The position numbers and the translations under genes are program-made. From the NCBI RefSeq assembly GCF_025934275.1, contig NZ_JAICYI010000028.1, positions 1 to 41,454 on the forward strand: a DNA stretch of 41,454 nt, given 5' to 3'. Shown here one piece after another: positions 11,026 to 19,773 of the stretch (position 1 is the stretch's first letter; every line of letters begins with the position of its first letter). The notes under the pieces were generated by a model, which was given only the letters and a program-made list of their open reading frames with translations, was not told the origin of the DNA and did no database searches. Source of the stretch: Phenylobacterium sp. GTDB lineage: Bacteria; Pseudomonadota; Alphaproteobacteria; Caulobacterales; Caulobacteraceae.

Positions 11026-12087
11026 TCAGGCCGGGATCGCGGCCGCCGGCCCCGGCGCGGAGGCGCCGGTGAGGCGGGCGTATAGGTCGAGATAGCGGTT
11101 GGCCATGGCGATCGCCGAGAAGCGCTCCTCGAAGCGCCTGCGGACCGCCCTCCGATCGAGGTACGGCGCGCGCGCGGCCGCGGCCATGGCTTCCTCCTTG
11201 CCGCGGACGATGAAGCCGGTGACGCCGTCCTCCACCACCTCGCGCACCGAGCCGCAGTCATAGGCGATCACCGGGGTCCCGCAGGCCATCGCCTCGATCA
11301 TCACCAGGCCGAACGGCTCGGGCCAATCGATCGGGAACAGCAGCGCGTCGGCGCCGCCGAGGAACTCGGACTTCCGATCGTCACCGATTTCGCCAACGTA
11401 CTCGACCAGCGGATGGTGCAGCAGCGGCTCGATCTTCTCGTCGAAGTAAACCTGGTCGGCGCGATCCACCTTGGCCGCGATGCGCAGGGGCTTGCCCATC
11501 CGCGTGGCGATCGCGATCGCCCGGTCCGGCCGTTTCTCCGGCGAGATGCGGCCCAGGAACGCCAGATAACCGCGGCCGGACAGCGAGGGCCGATAGAGGC
11601 TCGACTTGATGCCGTGGTGCACGGTGCCGGCCCAGTTGGCGAACGGCAGCGGCCGCCGCTGATCGTAGCTGATCGACACCAGCGGGAAGCTCCGCCAGCG
11701 GCGGTAGACCTGCGGCAGATCCTTCATGTCCAGGCGGCCGTGCAGCGTCGTCACCGTGCGATGCGCCATCTGCTCGAAGAATGGGAAGTGCATCATGTCG
11801 GTGTGGAAGTGCAGCACGTCGAACTCGTGGGCGCGCCGTCGCACCTCGGCGAGCTGGACCATGTGGGCGGCCAGATCGGACTTCAGCGGCGAGGGGTCGA
11901 GCCGGATCGCCCGATCGCGAACCGGTGCGAGCTCGGCCTGGGTCTGGGCTTCCGCGCTGGCGAACAGCACGACCTCGTGGCCGAGTTCGACCAAGGCGTC
12001 GCAGAGGTGCGCGACCACCCGCTCCGTTCCGCCGTAGAGCTTCGGCGGCACGGCCTCGTAGAGCGGGGAAATCTGGGCGATCTTCAT
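11026..12087 (-). CDS. GT4-family glycosyltransferase
   Basis: A retaining nucleotide-sugar-dependent glycosyltransferase with a GT-B fold, 353 residues. The N-terminal domain begins MKIAQISPLYEAVPPKLYGGTERVV, where the GG loop near residue 19 fits the acceptor/donor glycine-rich loop. The C-terminal donor site has FLGRISPEKRPD (177-188) and the GT4 E-x7-E motif at E257-E265 inside EPFGLVMIEAMACGTPVIA. No membrane segment is visible. It is cotranscribed with the debranching-type enzyme, so a role in making or remodelling an intracellular glucan is plausible. A role in surface polysaccharide cannot be excluded. Confidence 0.85.
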   Translation of the reverse strand: MKIAQISPLYEAVPPKLYGGTERVVAHLCDALVELGHEVVLFASAEAQTQAELAPVRDRAIRLDPSPLKSDLAAHMVQLAEVRRRAHEFDVLHFHTDMMHFPFFEQMAHRTVTTLHGRLDMKDLPQVYRRWRSFPLVSISYDQRRPLPFANWAGTVHHGIKSSLYRPSLSGRGYLAFLGRISPEKRPDRAIAIATRMGKPLRIAAKVDRADQVYFDEKIEPLLHHPLVEYVGEIGDDRKSEFLGGADALLFPIDWPEPFGLVMIEAMACGTPVIAYDCGSVREVVEDGVTGFIVRGKEEAMAAAARAPYLDRRAVRRRFEERFSAIAMANRYLDLYARLTGASAPGPAAAIPA

Positions 12088-12283
12088 ACGCGCACCACAC
12101 TCCGGAACACCGCTGCCGCGGTGCAGTTGGTCATGGGCCCCGACAAGAACGCGACAGGAAACCTGCGCGCCCTTGCACCCCCGGTCAATTGCGGCCGGCG
12201 GCCTCTTAGCGGGAATTTGTCATGCCTGGAAATCGCAGAGGGCCCGGGTTCCGTTCCCACGGCCCAGGCGTAGAAAAAACCCC

Positions 12284-12955
12284 ATGATCGAGACATACGC
12301 CAACGCGCATGCTCTCGCCGAGGCCGCCGCCCACGGCGTCGCCATGCAGCTCGAGGCAGGCCTCAGGACGGGTCCGCGGGCCGCCCTCGTCGCGACCGGC
12401 GGGCGCTCGCCGGGCATGACCTATGACCGCTTGAGCGCGACCTGTCTGCTCGACTGGACGCGGGTGATCGTCACCCTCTCCGATGAGCGCTGCGTCGCGG
12501 CTGACGCGCCGGACTCCAATGCGCGGCTGGTCCGCGAGCGCCTGCTGAAAGGCGAGGCGGCCAAGGCTCACCTGCTGCCGCTGTGGCCCAGGCCGCAGCC
12601 GACGGCGCTCCGCGGTCTGACGCCGTTCGACGCAGTCATGCTCGGCATGGGCCAGGACGGCCACGTGGCGTCGCTCATCCCGGGCGATCCGGCGCTGATC
12701 CGGACGCTGGATCCGCGGGCCGAGGCGCTGATCGCCGACGTCCCCGAAGGGCTGGGTTCGCCGCCGGTCGCCAGGGTGACCCTGACGCTTTCCGCGCTCC
12801 TGGCCTCGCGGGCCATCTTCCTTCTGGTCGCCGGGGGGGCTAAGCGCGAGGTCGTCGATCGCGCGTTGTCCGGCGAGGCGCTGCCGGTGCGCAGCCTTCT
12901 GGCGCAGGAGACAGTTCCTGTGCGGGTGCTCTGGTGCCCGAGCTTCGAAAGGTGA
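12284..12955 (+). CDS. pgl: 6-phosphogluconolactonase
   Basis: Hydrolyses 6-phosphogluconolactone to 6-phosphogluconate, between Zwf and Edd. The 223-residue product has the DevB-type signatures LSDERCV (65-71) and [14 protein letters not shown] (121-134) and ends with the usual VLWCP segment. The ATG at 12284 (MIETYANAH) gives a normal length; the upstream open frame looks non-coding. It is the first gene of pgl-edd-glk-eda, 5 bp before edd. The 196-bp region between it and the divergent glycosyltransferase should hold the operon promoter, but I could not assign one. Confidence 0.93.
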   Translation: MIETYANAHALAEAAAHGVAMQLEAGLRTGPRAALVATGGRSPGMTYDRLSATCLLDWTRVIVTLSDERCVAADAPDSNARLVRERLLKGEAAKAHLLPLWPRPQPTALRGLTPFDAVMLGMGQDGHVASLIPGDPALIRTLDPRAEALIADVPEGLGSPPVARVTLTLSALLASRAIFLLVAGGAKREVVDRALSGEALPVRSLLAQETVPVRVLWCPSFER

Positions 12956-12960
12956 GAGCC

Positions 12961-14775
12961 ATGCATCCGGTCACGGCGGAGGTCACTCAGCGGATCGTGG
13001 AGCGCAGCGCCGACCGCCGCGCGGCCTATCTGCAGGAGGTCGAGGCCGCCCGCGCGGCGGGCCCTGGCCGCGGCAAGCTCTCCTGCGCCAACTTCGCCCA
13101 CGCCTTCGCCGCGCTGCCCGGATCGGATAAGCAGCGGATGCGCGATCCGTCGGCGCCGAACGTGGCCATCGTCTCGGCCTACAACGACATGCTCTCGGCC
13201 CACCAGCCGCTCGAGCGCTTCCCGGCGATCATCAAGCTGGCCGCTCACGAAGCCGGCGCCACGGCGCAGTACGCGGGCGGGGTTCCGGCGATGTGCGATG
13301 GGGTGACCCAGGGCCGCCCGGGCATGGAGCTGTCGCTGTTCTCGCGCGACGTCATCGCCATGGCGACGGCGGTGGCGCTGACGCATGACGCGTTCGATGC
13401 GGCGCTGATGCTCGGCATCTGCGACAAGATCGTGCCGGGCCTGTTCATCGGCGCGGCCGCCTTCGGCCACCTGCCGGTGATCTTCGTCCCCGGCGGGCCG
13501 ATGACCTCGGGCATCTCCAACGCCGAGAAGGCGCGCGTGCGGGCGCTCTACGCCGAGGGCAAGGTCACCCGCGAGGAGCTGCTGGACTCGGAGATGAAGT
13601 CCTACCACGGCCCCGGGACCTGCACCTTCTACGGGACGGCCAACTCCAACCAGATGATGATGGAGATGATCGGCCTGCACCTGCCCGGCTCGGCCTTCAT
13701 CACGCCCAACACGCCGCTTCGCGACGCCCTGGTCGCGGCCGCGCCGAAACGGGCGGTGGAGATCCGCAACGGGAGCAACGACTACACGCCCTTCTCGGCG
13801 GTGGTGGACGCCAGGAGCCTGGTCAACGCCATCGCGGGCCTGTTGGCCACCGGCGGGTCGACCAACCACACCCTCCACCTGATCGCCATGGGCCGCGCGG
13901 CCGGGCTCGAGCTCACCTGGGAGGACTTCGACGACCTCTCCCGCGTGACCCCTCTGATCGCCCGCGTCTATCCCAACGGCAGCGAGGACGTGAACGCCTT
14001 CCAGGCGGCGGGCGGCATGGCCTTCGTGGTCCGTCAGCTGCTCGACGCCGGGCTCGCCCACGAGGACGTCGCGACGGTGGCCGGTCCCGGCCTGCGCCGC
14101 TACCAGACCGAGCCCTTCCTGGACCAGGGCCGGCTGGTCTGGCGCGAGGGGACCGCGGCCTCGCTGAACCGCGACATCCTGCGGCCGGTCGACGACCCCT
14201 TCCAGGCGCAGGGCGGGCTGCGCCTGCTCGACGGGCCGCTCGGGCGGGCGGTGATCAAGACCTCGGCGGTGAAGCCCGAGCACCTGGTCGTGGAGGCGCC
14301 GGCGATCGTCTTCGACGACCAGGAGGCCTTGCTCGCCGCCCACAGGCGCGGCGAGCTGAACCGCGATTTCGTGGCCGTCGTGCGCTTCCAGGGACCGAAG
14401 GCGAACGGCATGCCGGAGCTGCATTCGCTCACGCCCGCGCTCGGGGTGCAGATCGACAGGGGCTACAAGGTGGCGCTGGTCACCGACGGCCGCATGTCCG
14501 GCGCCTCGGGGAAGGTGCCGGCCGCCATCCATGTCACCCCGGAGGCCGCCGACGGCGGGGCGCTGGCCCATGTCCGCGACGGCGACGTCATCCGGCTGGA
14601 TGCGCCGAACGGCGTGTTGGAGATCAAGGTCCCCCGGGAGGAGCTGATGCGCCGCGAGGCGGCCCGCCAATCCGAGCGCTCGGACCGCGGCTACGGCCGC
14701 GAACTGTTCGGCTGGATGCGGCGGACGGCGGGGCGCGCTGACGCCGGCGCCTGCACCCTGTTCGAGGCGGCCTGA
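12961..14775 (+). CDS. edd: 6-phosphogluconate dehydratase
   Basis: Dehydrates 6-phosphogluconate to 2-keto-3-deoxy-6-phosphogluconate, the committed Entner-Doudoroff step. It belongs to the IlvD/Edd iron-sulfur dehydratase family. The product is 604 residues, the usual length. Signatures include [28 protein letters not shown], a [10 protein letters not shown] segment holding an expected cluster cysteine, [10 protein letters not shown], and the C-terminal [18 protein letters not shown]. The start at 12961 follows an AAAGGTGAG ribosome site that overlaps the pgl stop. One base separates it from glk. Confidence 0.96.
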   Translation: MHPVTAEVTQRIVERSADRRAAYLQEVEAARAAGPGRGKLSCANFAHAFAALPGSDKQRMRDPSAPNVAIVSAYNDMLSAHQPLERFPAIIKLAAHEAGATAQYAGGVPAMCDGVTQGRPGMELSLFSRDVIAMATAVALTHDAFDAALMLGICDKIVPGLFIGAAAFGHLPVIFVPGGPMTSGISNAEKARVRALYAEGKVTREELLDSEMKSYHGPGTCTFYGTANSNQMMMEMIGLHLPGSAFITPNTPLRDALVAAAPKRAVEIRNGSNDYTPFSAVVDARSLVNAIAGLLATGGSTNHTLHLIAMGRAAGLELTWEDFDDLSRVTPLIARVYPNGSEDVNAFQAAGGMAFVVRQLLDAGLAHEDVATVAGPGLRRYQTEPFLDQGRLVWREGTAASLNRDILRPVDDPFQAQGGLRLLDGPLGRAVIKTSAVKPEHLVVEAPAIVFDDQEALLAAHRRGELNRDFVAVVRFQGPKANGMPELHSLTPALGVQIDRGYKVALVTDGRMSGASGKVPAAIHVTPEAADGGALAHVRDGDVIRLDAPNGVLEIKVPREELMRREAARQSERSDRGYGRELFGWMRRTAGRADAGACTLFEAA

Positions 14776-14776
14776 G

Positions 14777-15748
14777 GTGAAGCCGCAATATATCGGCCTG
14801 GTCGGCGACGTCGGCGGCACCAACGCCCGCTTCGCCCTGGTGGACGCCACCGGCCACGTGCGCAATCCGCGCAGCTTTCCGGCGCGCGACTATGGCTCGC
14901 TCGCGGCGGTGATCAGCGAGTACCTGGAGACCACCGCCGGCCGCAAGCGCCCGCCGCGTGCGGTGATCGCCGTCGCCGGGCCGGTGATGGACGGCGAGAT
15001 CACCTTCACCAACCTGGACTGGCAGGTGTCCGAAGGCGACCTGCTGGCCACCTTCGAGTTCGAAGCCGTGAAGCTGCTCAACGACTTCGCCGCCCAGGCG
15101 CTCGCCTGTCCGCTGCTCGATCCGGAGGACCTGAGCCCGATCGGCCCCAGACTGCGCGGCGGCGGCCCCGACTGCCCGATCGTCGTGCTGGGCGCCGGCA
15201 CCGGCTTCGGCGTTGCGGGCCTGGCGCGAGGGCCGTTCGGCGACGTGGCGGTCGCCACCGAGGGCGGCCATGCGGGCTTTGCCCCGGCCGAGGAGGTGGA
15301 GCTGGAGATCTGGCGGCGGCTGCACGCCAAGTACGGCCGCGTCTCGATCGAGCGCCTGCTCTCCGGGGCCGGACTTTTCGATATCTACAAGGCGCTTTGC
15401 GAGATCGGGCGCGCGGAGGCTGCCTGCATCGACGAGAAGGCGGTGATGGATGCCGGCGTCGCGGGCGACGCCGCCGCCGGCGCCGCGCTCGACCGGTTCG
15501 CAGCGATCCTGGGCGCGGTGGCGGGCGACCTGGCGCTCACCTTCGGCGCCCGTGGCGGGGTGTTTGTCTCCGGGGGCATCGCCCCGCGCATGGCCGGGCG
15601 GCTGGCCGGCGGCGAGTTCCGGGCCCGCTTCGAGGCCAAGGGCCGGCTGAGCCCGTTCGTCCGCGAGATTCCCACCTCGCTGGTGCTGCACCCCTATCCG
15701 GCGATCGTCGGCGCGGCCCGCGAGTTGCAGCAGATGGAGCGGCTATGA
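14777..15748 (+). CDS. glk: Glucokinase
   Basis: Phosphorylates glucose with ATP to glucose-6-phosphate, feeding Zwf. The 323-residue protein starts at a GTG one base after the edd stop. It has the ATP-binding loop VGDVGGTNARFALVD near the N-terminus, LLNDFAAQA, a GAGTGFGVAG segment, and EGGHAGFAP, all typical of the bacterial Glk family. Its frame overlaps the next gene by 4 bp (ATGA). Free glucose could come from the nearby GH15 and debranching-type enzymes, which fits a glucan-to-pyruvate role for the locus. Confidence 0.94.
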   Translation: MKPQYIGLVGDVGGTNARFALVDATGHVRNPRSFPARDYGSLAAVISEYLETTAGRKRPPRAVIAVAGPVMDGEITFTNLDWQVSEGDLLATFEFEAVKLLNDFAAQALACPLLDPEDLSPIGPRLRGGGPDCPIVVLGAGTGFGVAGLARGPFGDVAVATEGGHAGFAPAEEVELEIWRRLHAKYGRVSIERLLSGAGLFDIYKALCEIGRAEAACIDEKAVMDAGVAGDAAAGAALDRFAAILGAVAGDLALTFGARGGVFVSGGIAPRMAGRLAGGEFRARFEAKGRLSPFVREIPTSLVLHPYPAIVGAARELQQMERL

Positions 15749-16362
15749 CGCTTGAGCAGATCCTGGGCCGCGTCCCGGTCATCCCGGTGCTGGTGATCGA
15801 CGACGTTGACCACGCCGTGCCGCTCGGCCGGGCGCTGGTGGCCGGCGGCCTGCCGGTGCTTGAGGTGACCTTCCGCACGCCGGTCGCCGCCCGCTGCATC
15901 GAGGCGATGGTGGGAGATGTCGAAGGCGCGATCATAGGCGCGGGCACCGTGCTGGATGCCGCGATGCGGCAAGCCGCCGCCGACCTGGGCTGCGCCTTCG
16001 CCGTCTCGCCCGGCCTGATCGAGGGCGAGCGCGCAGACGGTCCAGTCCCGCTGCTGCCCGGCGTGGCGACCCCCACCGAGCTGATGGCCGGCCTCGCGGC
16101 GGGCTTTTCGCTGTTCAAGCTGTTCCCCGCCGACGTCGCAGGCGGCGTGAGCGCTCTCAAGGCCCTGCAGAGCCCCTTTCCGCAGGCCCGGTTCTGTCCC
16201 ACGGGCGGGGTCAATGCGGCGAACGCGAAGGAGTATCTCGCGCTCCCCAATGTCATCTGCGTCGGCGGCAGCTGGGTTGCGCCGCCGGAAGTGGTCCGCG
16301 CAGGCGACTGGGAGAGGCTCACCCTGTTCGCCAAGGAGGCCGCGGCGCTGGGGAGGTCCTGA
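15745..16362 (+). CDS. eda: 2-keto-3-deoxy-6-phosphogluconate aldolase
   Basis: Cleaves KDPG to pyruvate and glyceraldehyde-3-phosphate. The 205-residue product begins MTLEQILGRVPVIPVLVIDD. It carries E40 in VLEVTFRT and the Schiff-base lysine K125 in LFKLFPAD, followed by a PTGGV phosphate-binding loop. Length and motifs fit the trimeric class I aldolase. The ATG at 15745 overlaps the glk stop (ATGA). It is the last clear gene of the pgl-edd-glk-eda operon. Confidence 0.95.
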   Translation: MTLEQILGRVPVIPVLVIDDVDHAVPLGRALVAGGLPVLEVTFRTPVAARCIEAMVGDVEGAIIGAGTVLDAAMRQAAADLGCAFAVSPGLIEGERADGPVPLLPGVATPTELMAGLAAGFSLFKLFPADVAGGVSALKALQSPFPQARFCPTGGVNAANAKEYLALPNVICVGGSWVAPPEVVRAGDWERLTLFAKEAAALGRS

Positions 16363-16391
16363 GCGCCACGGGCGCGGGGACAAGCCGGATC

Positions 16392-16694
16392 ATGACGACT
16401 AAGCTTCACGAGATGGCCGACCCCCAGCGCGACCCCCCTCGCCACACCCCCGAACAGCTCCGCTGGCTGCTGACCGCCCGCGCGCGTCCCGGCCAGCCCG
16501 GCTCGGCCGCGGTGAGCGTGCTCGCGCGCAACGCCATGATCCCAGAGCTCGCCTTCGACATGATGGTCGACTGGCATCCCGGCGCCGAGGCCGCGGACGT
16601 CGAGGGCCGCGCGCTGGTGATCCTGTCGCTGCTGTTCAAGGAGCTCGCCGCCGAATGCGACCGCGCGGCGAGCGCCAGGTTCAGGCAGGGCTGA
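16392..16694 (+). CDS. Small protein of unknown function
   Basis: A 100-residue open frame that I do not recognise. It starts at ATG 16392, 29 bp after eda and 12 bp before plsY, in the same direction, so it is well placed to be a real operon member. The N-terminal third is proline- and charge-rich (DPQRDPPRHTPEQL); the rest looks helical (ARNAMIPELAFDMMVDW, LVILSLLFKELAAECD). It has no signal peptide or metal-binding motif. It could be a small cytoplasmic regulator or a spurious frame; its position between two real genes is the main support. Confidence 0.5.
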   Translation: MTTKLHEMADPQRDPPRHTPEQLRWLLTARARPGQPGSAAVSVLARNAMIPELAFDMMVDWHPGAEAADVEGRALVILSLLFKELAAECDRAASARFRQG

Positions 16695-16706
16695 GCCCAG
16701 CGCGGA

Positions 16707-17387
16707 ATGGGCGGCGATCCGATGGTGTTCTGGATAGCAAGCGCGGCGGGGCTGGGGATCGCCTACCTCTTCGGGGCCACGCCCACCGGCTATCTGGCCG
16801 GCAAGCTGCTCAAGGGAATCGACATCCGCGAGCACGGCTCCAAATCCGTCGGGGCGACGAACGTCCTGCGGACCTTGGGCAAGTGGCCGGCCTTGGCGGT
16901 GCTCCTGGCCGATGTGCTGAAGGGCGCGGCCGCGATCCTCTTCGCGGGCTGGTTCTATCCCTGGCTGGCCAGCTTGCCGGCCGTCACGCCGCCGCCCGGG
17001 CTCGATCCGGGGACCTGGACCCGTTGGGCGGTTTGCCTGGCCGGGCTTGCCGCCGTGCTGGGGCATAGCCGCTCGATCTGGCTGAAGTTCGCCGGCGGCA
17101 AGTCCGCCGCGACCGGGCTTGGCGTCCTGCTGGCGCTGGCCTGGCCGGTCGGGGCAGGCGCCGCGGCGGCCTTTGCGCTGGCCGTGGCGGCGTTTCGGAT
17201 CGTCTCGCTCGGCTCGATGGTCGCGGCCTTGACCGCCATCGCGCTCGTCTTCGGCTTGCCGGAACCCGCGCCCTATCGGCTGCTGGTCATCGCAGGCGGC
17301 CTCTACGTGATCGCCCGTCATCGCGCCAACATCCAGCGGCTGCTGGCCGGAACAGAGCCGCGGCTTGGCAAGGCCGCGGCGCCCTAG
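16707..17387 (+). CDS. plsY: Acyl-phosphate:glycerol-3-phosphate acyltransferase
   Basis: Inner-membrane enzyme that acylates glycerol-3-phosphate from acyl-phosphate, the first step of phospholipid synthesis. The 226-residue protein has several hydrophobic segments (about 7-25, 62-85, 105-120, 140-160, 170-205). It carries the three PlsY signatures: GSKSVGATN (44-52), GHSRSIWLKFAGGKSAAT (118-135) and a C-terminal RHRANIQRLLAGTE. ATG 16707 and ATG 16722 are both possible starts. The loop between the second and third membrane segments (PAVTPPPGLDPGTW) is slightly long. No functional link to the sugar genes upstream is apparent. Confidence 0.92.
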   Translation: MGGDPMVFWIASAAGLGIAYLFGATPTGYLAGKLLKGIDIREHGSKSVGATNVLRTLGKWPALAVLLADVLKGAAAILFAGWFYPWLASLPAVTPPPGLDPGTWTRWAVCLAGLAAVLGHSRSIWLKFAGGKSAATGLGVLLALAWPVGAGAAAAFALAVAAFRIVSLGSMVAALTAIALVFGLPEPAPYRLLVIAGGLYVIARHRANIQRLLAGTEPRLGKAAAP

Positions 17388-17399
17388 GACCCGGGCGGC

Positions 17400-17672
17400 T
17401 CAGTCCGCTGTGGTCGGGTCGATGTGCGCCCGGACCGGCGAGATGGAGTTCGCCGGGAATCCACCCATCTCCGCGTGCTTGCGGATCAGCTCCTCGTTGG
17501 GCGCGCGATAGATGCAGTAGATCTTGTCGTCGGTGACGTAGCTGTTCACCCACTGGATCTCCGGCCCGAGTTCGCGAAGAACGCTGCAGGAGCCCTGCGA
17601 GGCCGCCTTCAGGTCCGCGGGGCCAAGCTTGCCGACGCCGGGCATGTTCCGTTCGATTACAAACTCGGGCAT
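17400..17672 (-). CDS. DUF4242-type small protein
   Basis: A 90-residue protein, MPEFVIERNMPGVGKL, that fits the DUF4242 (nickel-binding SCO4226-like) pattern: an N-terminal beta strand with E and R residues, a central VNSYVTDDKIYCIYRAP strand, and a terminal helix ELIRKHAEMGGFP. Members form ferredoxin-like alpha/beta barrels; their function is mostly unknown. The ATG at 17672 is chosen because residues upstream do not look coding. It converges on plsY with 12 bp between the genes and lies 88 bp downstream of the crotonase gene, so it may share its transcript. Confidence 0.75.
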   Translation of the reverse strand: MPEFVIERNMPGVGKLGPADLKAASQGSCSVLRELGPEIQWVNSYVTDDKIYCIYRAPNEELIRKHAEMGGFPANSISPVRAHIDPTTAD

Positions 17673-17760
17673 GAGCTCATCCGGCCTGGCCGGCTCCCTA
17701 TCCGCGCAGACGCGCCTGACGACATCTAACAGCGTTACGTGGCGTACGGGGAGTCCTGCT

Positions 17761-18537
17761 CTAGCGACCGACGAAATTCCCCACCCGCCGCTCGGCCACG
17801 GAGCGGACGCCTTCCCTGTAGTCCTCGGTGCCTCGCAGCCAGCCCTGCTCGACGGCTTCCTTGTCGGTCTGGGCGCGGACCGCGGCGGCGAGGTCGGCGC
17901 GCATGGTCTTGCGGGTCGAGACGATGGCCAGGGGCGCATTCTCGGCGATCTCCTTGGCGAGCCTCAGGGCCGCGGCGCGCAGCTCCTCTAGCGGAACCAC
18001 CTCGTCGACAAGGCCCCAGGGCAGCCCTTCCTCGGCCTTCACCCGCCGCCCGGTCAGGCACATCAGCTCGGCCTTGGTGGGGCCGACCAGCCGCGGCAGG
18101 GTGTGGGTGAGTCCGAAGCCCGGATGGAAGCCCAGCTTCACGAAATTGGCCGCAAACCGCGCGTCGGGCGAGGCGATGCGGAAGTCGGCCATCACGGCCA
18201 GGCCGAGGCCCGCGCCGACCGCCGCGCCCTGCACCGCCGCCACGATCGGCTTCTTGGCCGAGAACAAGCGGACCGCCTCATCATAGAGTGGATTGACCGC
18301 GCCCAGGCCGCCGGCGCTCTCACGGTTCACCAGGTCGGCCCCGGCGCAGAAGTTCTTGCCCTGCGCCTGCAGCACCGAGCAGCGCAACTCGACGTCCTCG
18401 TCGATGGCGTCGAAGGCGTCAGCCAGGTCGCGGATGAACTCCACCGAGACATGGTTGTGCGGCGGCCGGTCGATCGTGACGATGGCCACGTGGCCGTCCG
18501 CGGCGACGCGCACGTGATCCCCGAACTGCTCTCTCAT
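17761..18537 (-). CDS. Enoyl-CoA hydratase/isomerase (crotonase) family protein
   Basis: A 258-residue crotonase-fold protein acting on an acyl-CoA. The oxyanion-hole motif region FCAGADL (63-69) and the helix IVAAVQGAAVGAGLGLAV (98-115) are present. The two glutamates used by enoyl-CoA hydratase are not: the GGGCELA position reads GAGLGLA (G112) and the FGQPEI position reads FAANFV (F132). So it is probably not a standard hydratase; isomerase, hydrolase or other crotonase chemistry is possible. The start at 18537 overlaps the acyl-CoA dehydrogenase stop by 4 bp and is preceded by AAGGAA. Confidence 0.88.
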   Translation of the reverse strand: MREQFGDHVRVAADGHVAIVTIDRPPHNHVSVEFIRDLADAFDAIDEDVELRCSVLQAQGKNFCAGADLVNRESAGGLGAVNPLYDEAVRLFSAKKPIVAAVQGAAVGAGLGLAVMADFRIASPDARFAANFVKLGFHPGFGLTHTLPRLVGPTKAELMCLTGRRVKAEEGLPWGLVDEVVPLEELRAAALRLAKEIAENAPLAIVSTRKTMRADLAAAVRAQTDKEAVEQGWLRGTEDYREGVRSVAERRVGNFVGR

Positions 18538-19700
18538 TTCCTTGTCCCCAGAAGGTTGCGTGCCACCACCCATTTGTGGATCTCGGTCGCGCCGTCGTAG
18601 ATGCGCATCGTGCGGAGCTTGGCCTGCATGAGCGACAGCGGCAGCTCCTTGGTCATGCCCATGGCGCCGAAGGCCTGCATGGCGCGGTCCACCGTCTCGT
18701 AGGCCATCTCTGTGGCGAACCACTTGATCATCGAGATCTCGTTGCGCACGTCGAGGCCGCGGTCGAGCTTCCAGGCGCAGTGGTACGTCATCAGCCGGGT
18801 GGCGTGGATCTTGGTCGCCGCCTCCGAGACCCAGAACTGAATCGCCTGGCGCTCGGAGAGCGGGACGCCAAAGGTCTTCCGCTGCGGCGCGTACTCGATG
18901 ACCATGTCCAGCGCCCGCTGCGCCATGCCGACCGACCAGGCGGCCATCTGGATCCGCCGCGTGCCCAGCCGGGTCTGCATGGGCGCGAACCCCGCGCCCT
19001 CCTGGCCCAGCAGCTTCCAGCCTTCGACCCGGCAGTCCTCCAGCGCGATCTCGTAGGTGTAGGCGCCGCCGATCATCGGGATGCGGCGCAGCACGTTGAA
19101 GCCGGGCGTGCCCTTGTCCACCAGGAAGGCCGAGATGCCCCCCCGCGCGCGCTTCTCCGTGTCGGTCAGCGCCATCAGGATCGTGAAATCGGCGTGCTCG
19201 GCGCGGCTGATCCAGATCTTTCGTCCGTTGATTACCCAATCATTTCCGTCCCTTACGGCGCGGGTCTGCATGCCGGCCGGGTCGGAACCCGCGCCCGGTT
19301 CGGAGATGCCGATCGCCGAGACGGTCTTGCCGGCCACGTAGGGCGCGAGATAGGCCTCCCGCTGCCGGTCGTCGACGGTCTGCATCAGCATCCGCAGGTT
19401 CGGGCTGTCGGGCGGCAGCGTGTAGGGCGTGACCGTGCGGCCGATCTCCTCCTCCACGCCCACCATGGCCGTCATCGGCAGGTCCGAGCCGCCGACGTCC
19501 TCCGGCGCATCGAGGCCGAACAGGCCGAGCTCCTGCGCCTTGGCGTCGAGGCGCTTGTGGTCCGCCGGATCGATCCCGAGGCCCTTGCCTTCCGCCTCGC
19601 GGGCCAGGACGCCCGCCTCCAGCGGCGCCAGTTCGTCGCGGACGAACCGGGCCACCAGCTCTTTCAGCATGCGGTGCTCTTCGGCGAGCTCGAAATCCAT
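18534..19700 (-). CDS. Acyl-CoA dehydrogenase
   Basis: FAD-dependent alpha,beta-dehydrogenation of an acyl-CoA, 388 residues, the usual length. It has the N-terminal helical domain, the FAD/substrate motifs AIGISEPGAGSDPAGMQT and WVINGRKIWISRAEHAD, and the C-terminal MRIYDGATEIHKWVVARNLLG. The usual IYEGT glutamate base is replaced by Asp (IYDGATE); this resembles the ACAD10/11-like branch, in which Asp serves as base. A strong ribosome site (GGGAGGGG) precedes the ATG at 19700. It is coupled to the crotonase and divergent from the CoA-transferase. The substrate is unknown. Confidence 0.93.
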   Translation of the reverse strand: MDFELAEEHRMLKELVARFVRDELAPLEAGVLAREAEGKGLGIDPADHKRLDAKAQELGLFGLDAPEDVGGSDLPMTAMVGVEEEIGRTVTPYTLPPDSPNLRMLMQTVDDRQREAYLAPYVAGKTVSAIGISEPGAGSDPAGMQTRAVRDGNDWVINGRKIWISRAEHADFTILMALTDTEKRARGGISAFLVDKGTPGFNVLRRIPMIGGAYTYEIALEDCRVEGWKLLGQEGAGFAPMQTRLGTRRIQMAAWSVGMAQRALDMVIEYAPQRKTFGVPLSERQAIQFWVSEAATKIHATRLMTYHCAWKLDRGLDVRNEISMIKWFATEMAYETVDRAMQAFGAMGMTKELPLSLMQAKLRTMRIYDGATEIHKWVVARNLLGTRK

Positions 19701-19773
19701 GGGGCCCCTCCCGTCGCGCGGCTGATCTTGTAGTGTGATCTTAACGACCAGAACCGGCGAGGGGAGTGCTCAC

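Noticed and set aside
12568..14865. Open frame of about 765 codons on the minus strand across pgl and edd
   Set aside because: It is antisense to clearly homologous genes, has low-complexity composition and no motif; an artefact of high GC at third positions.
15537..17321. Open minus-strand frame across glk, eda and plsY
   Set aside because: Overlaps three well-supported plus-strand genes and has no recognisable domain.
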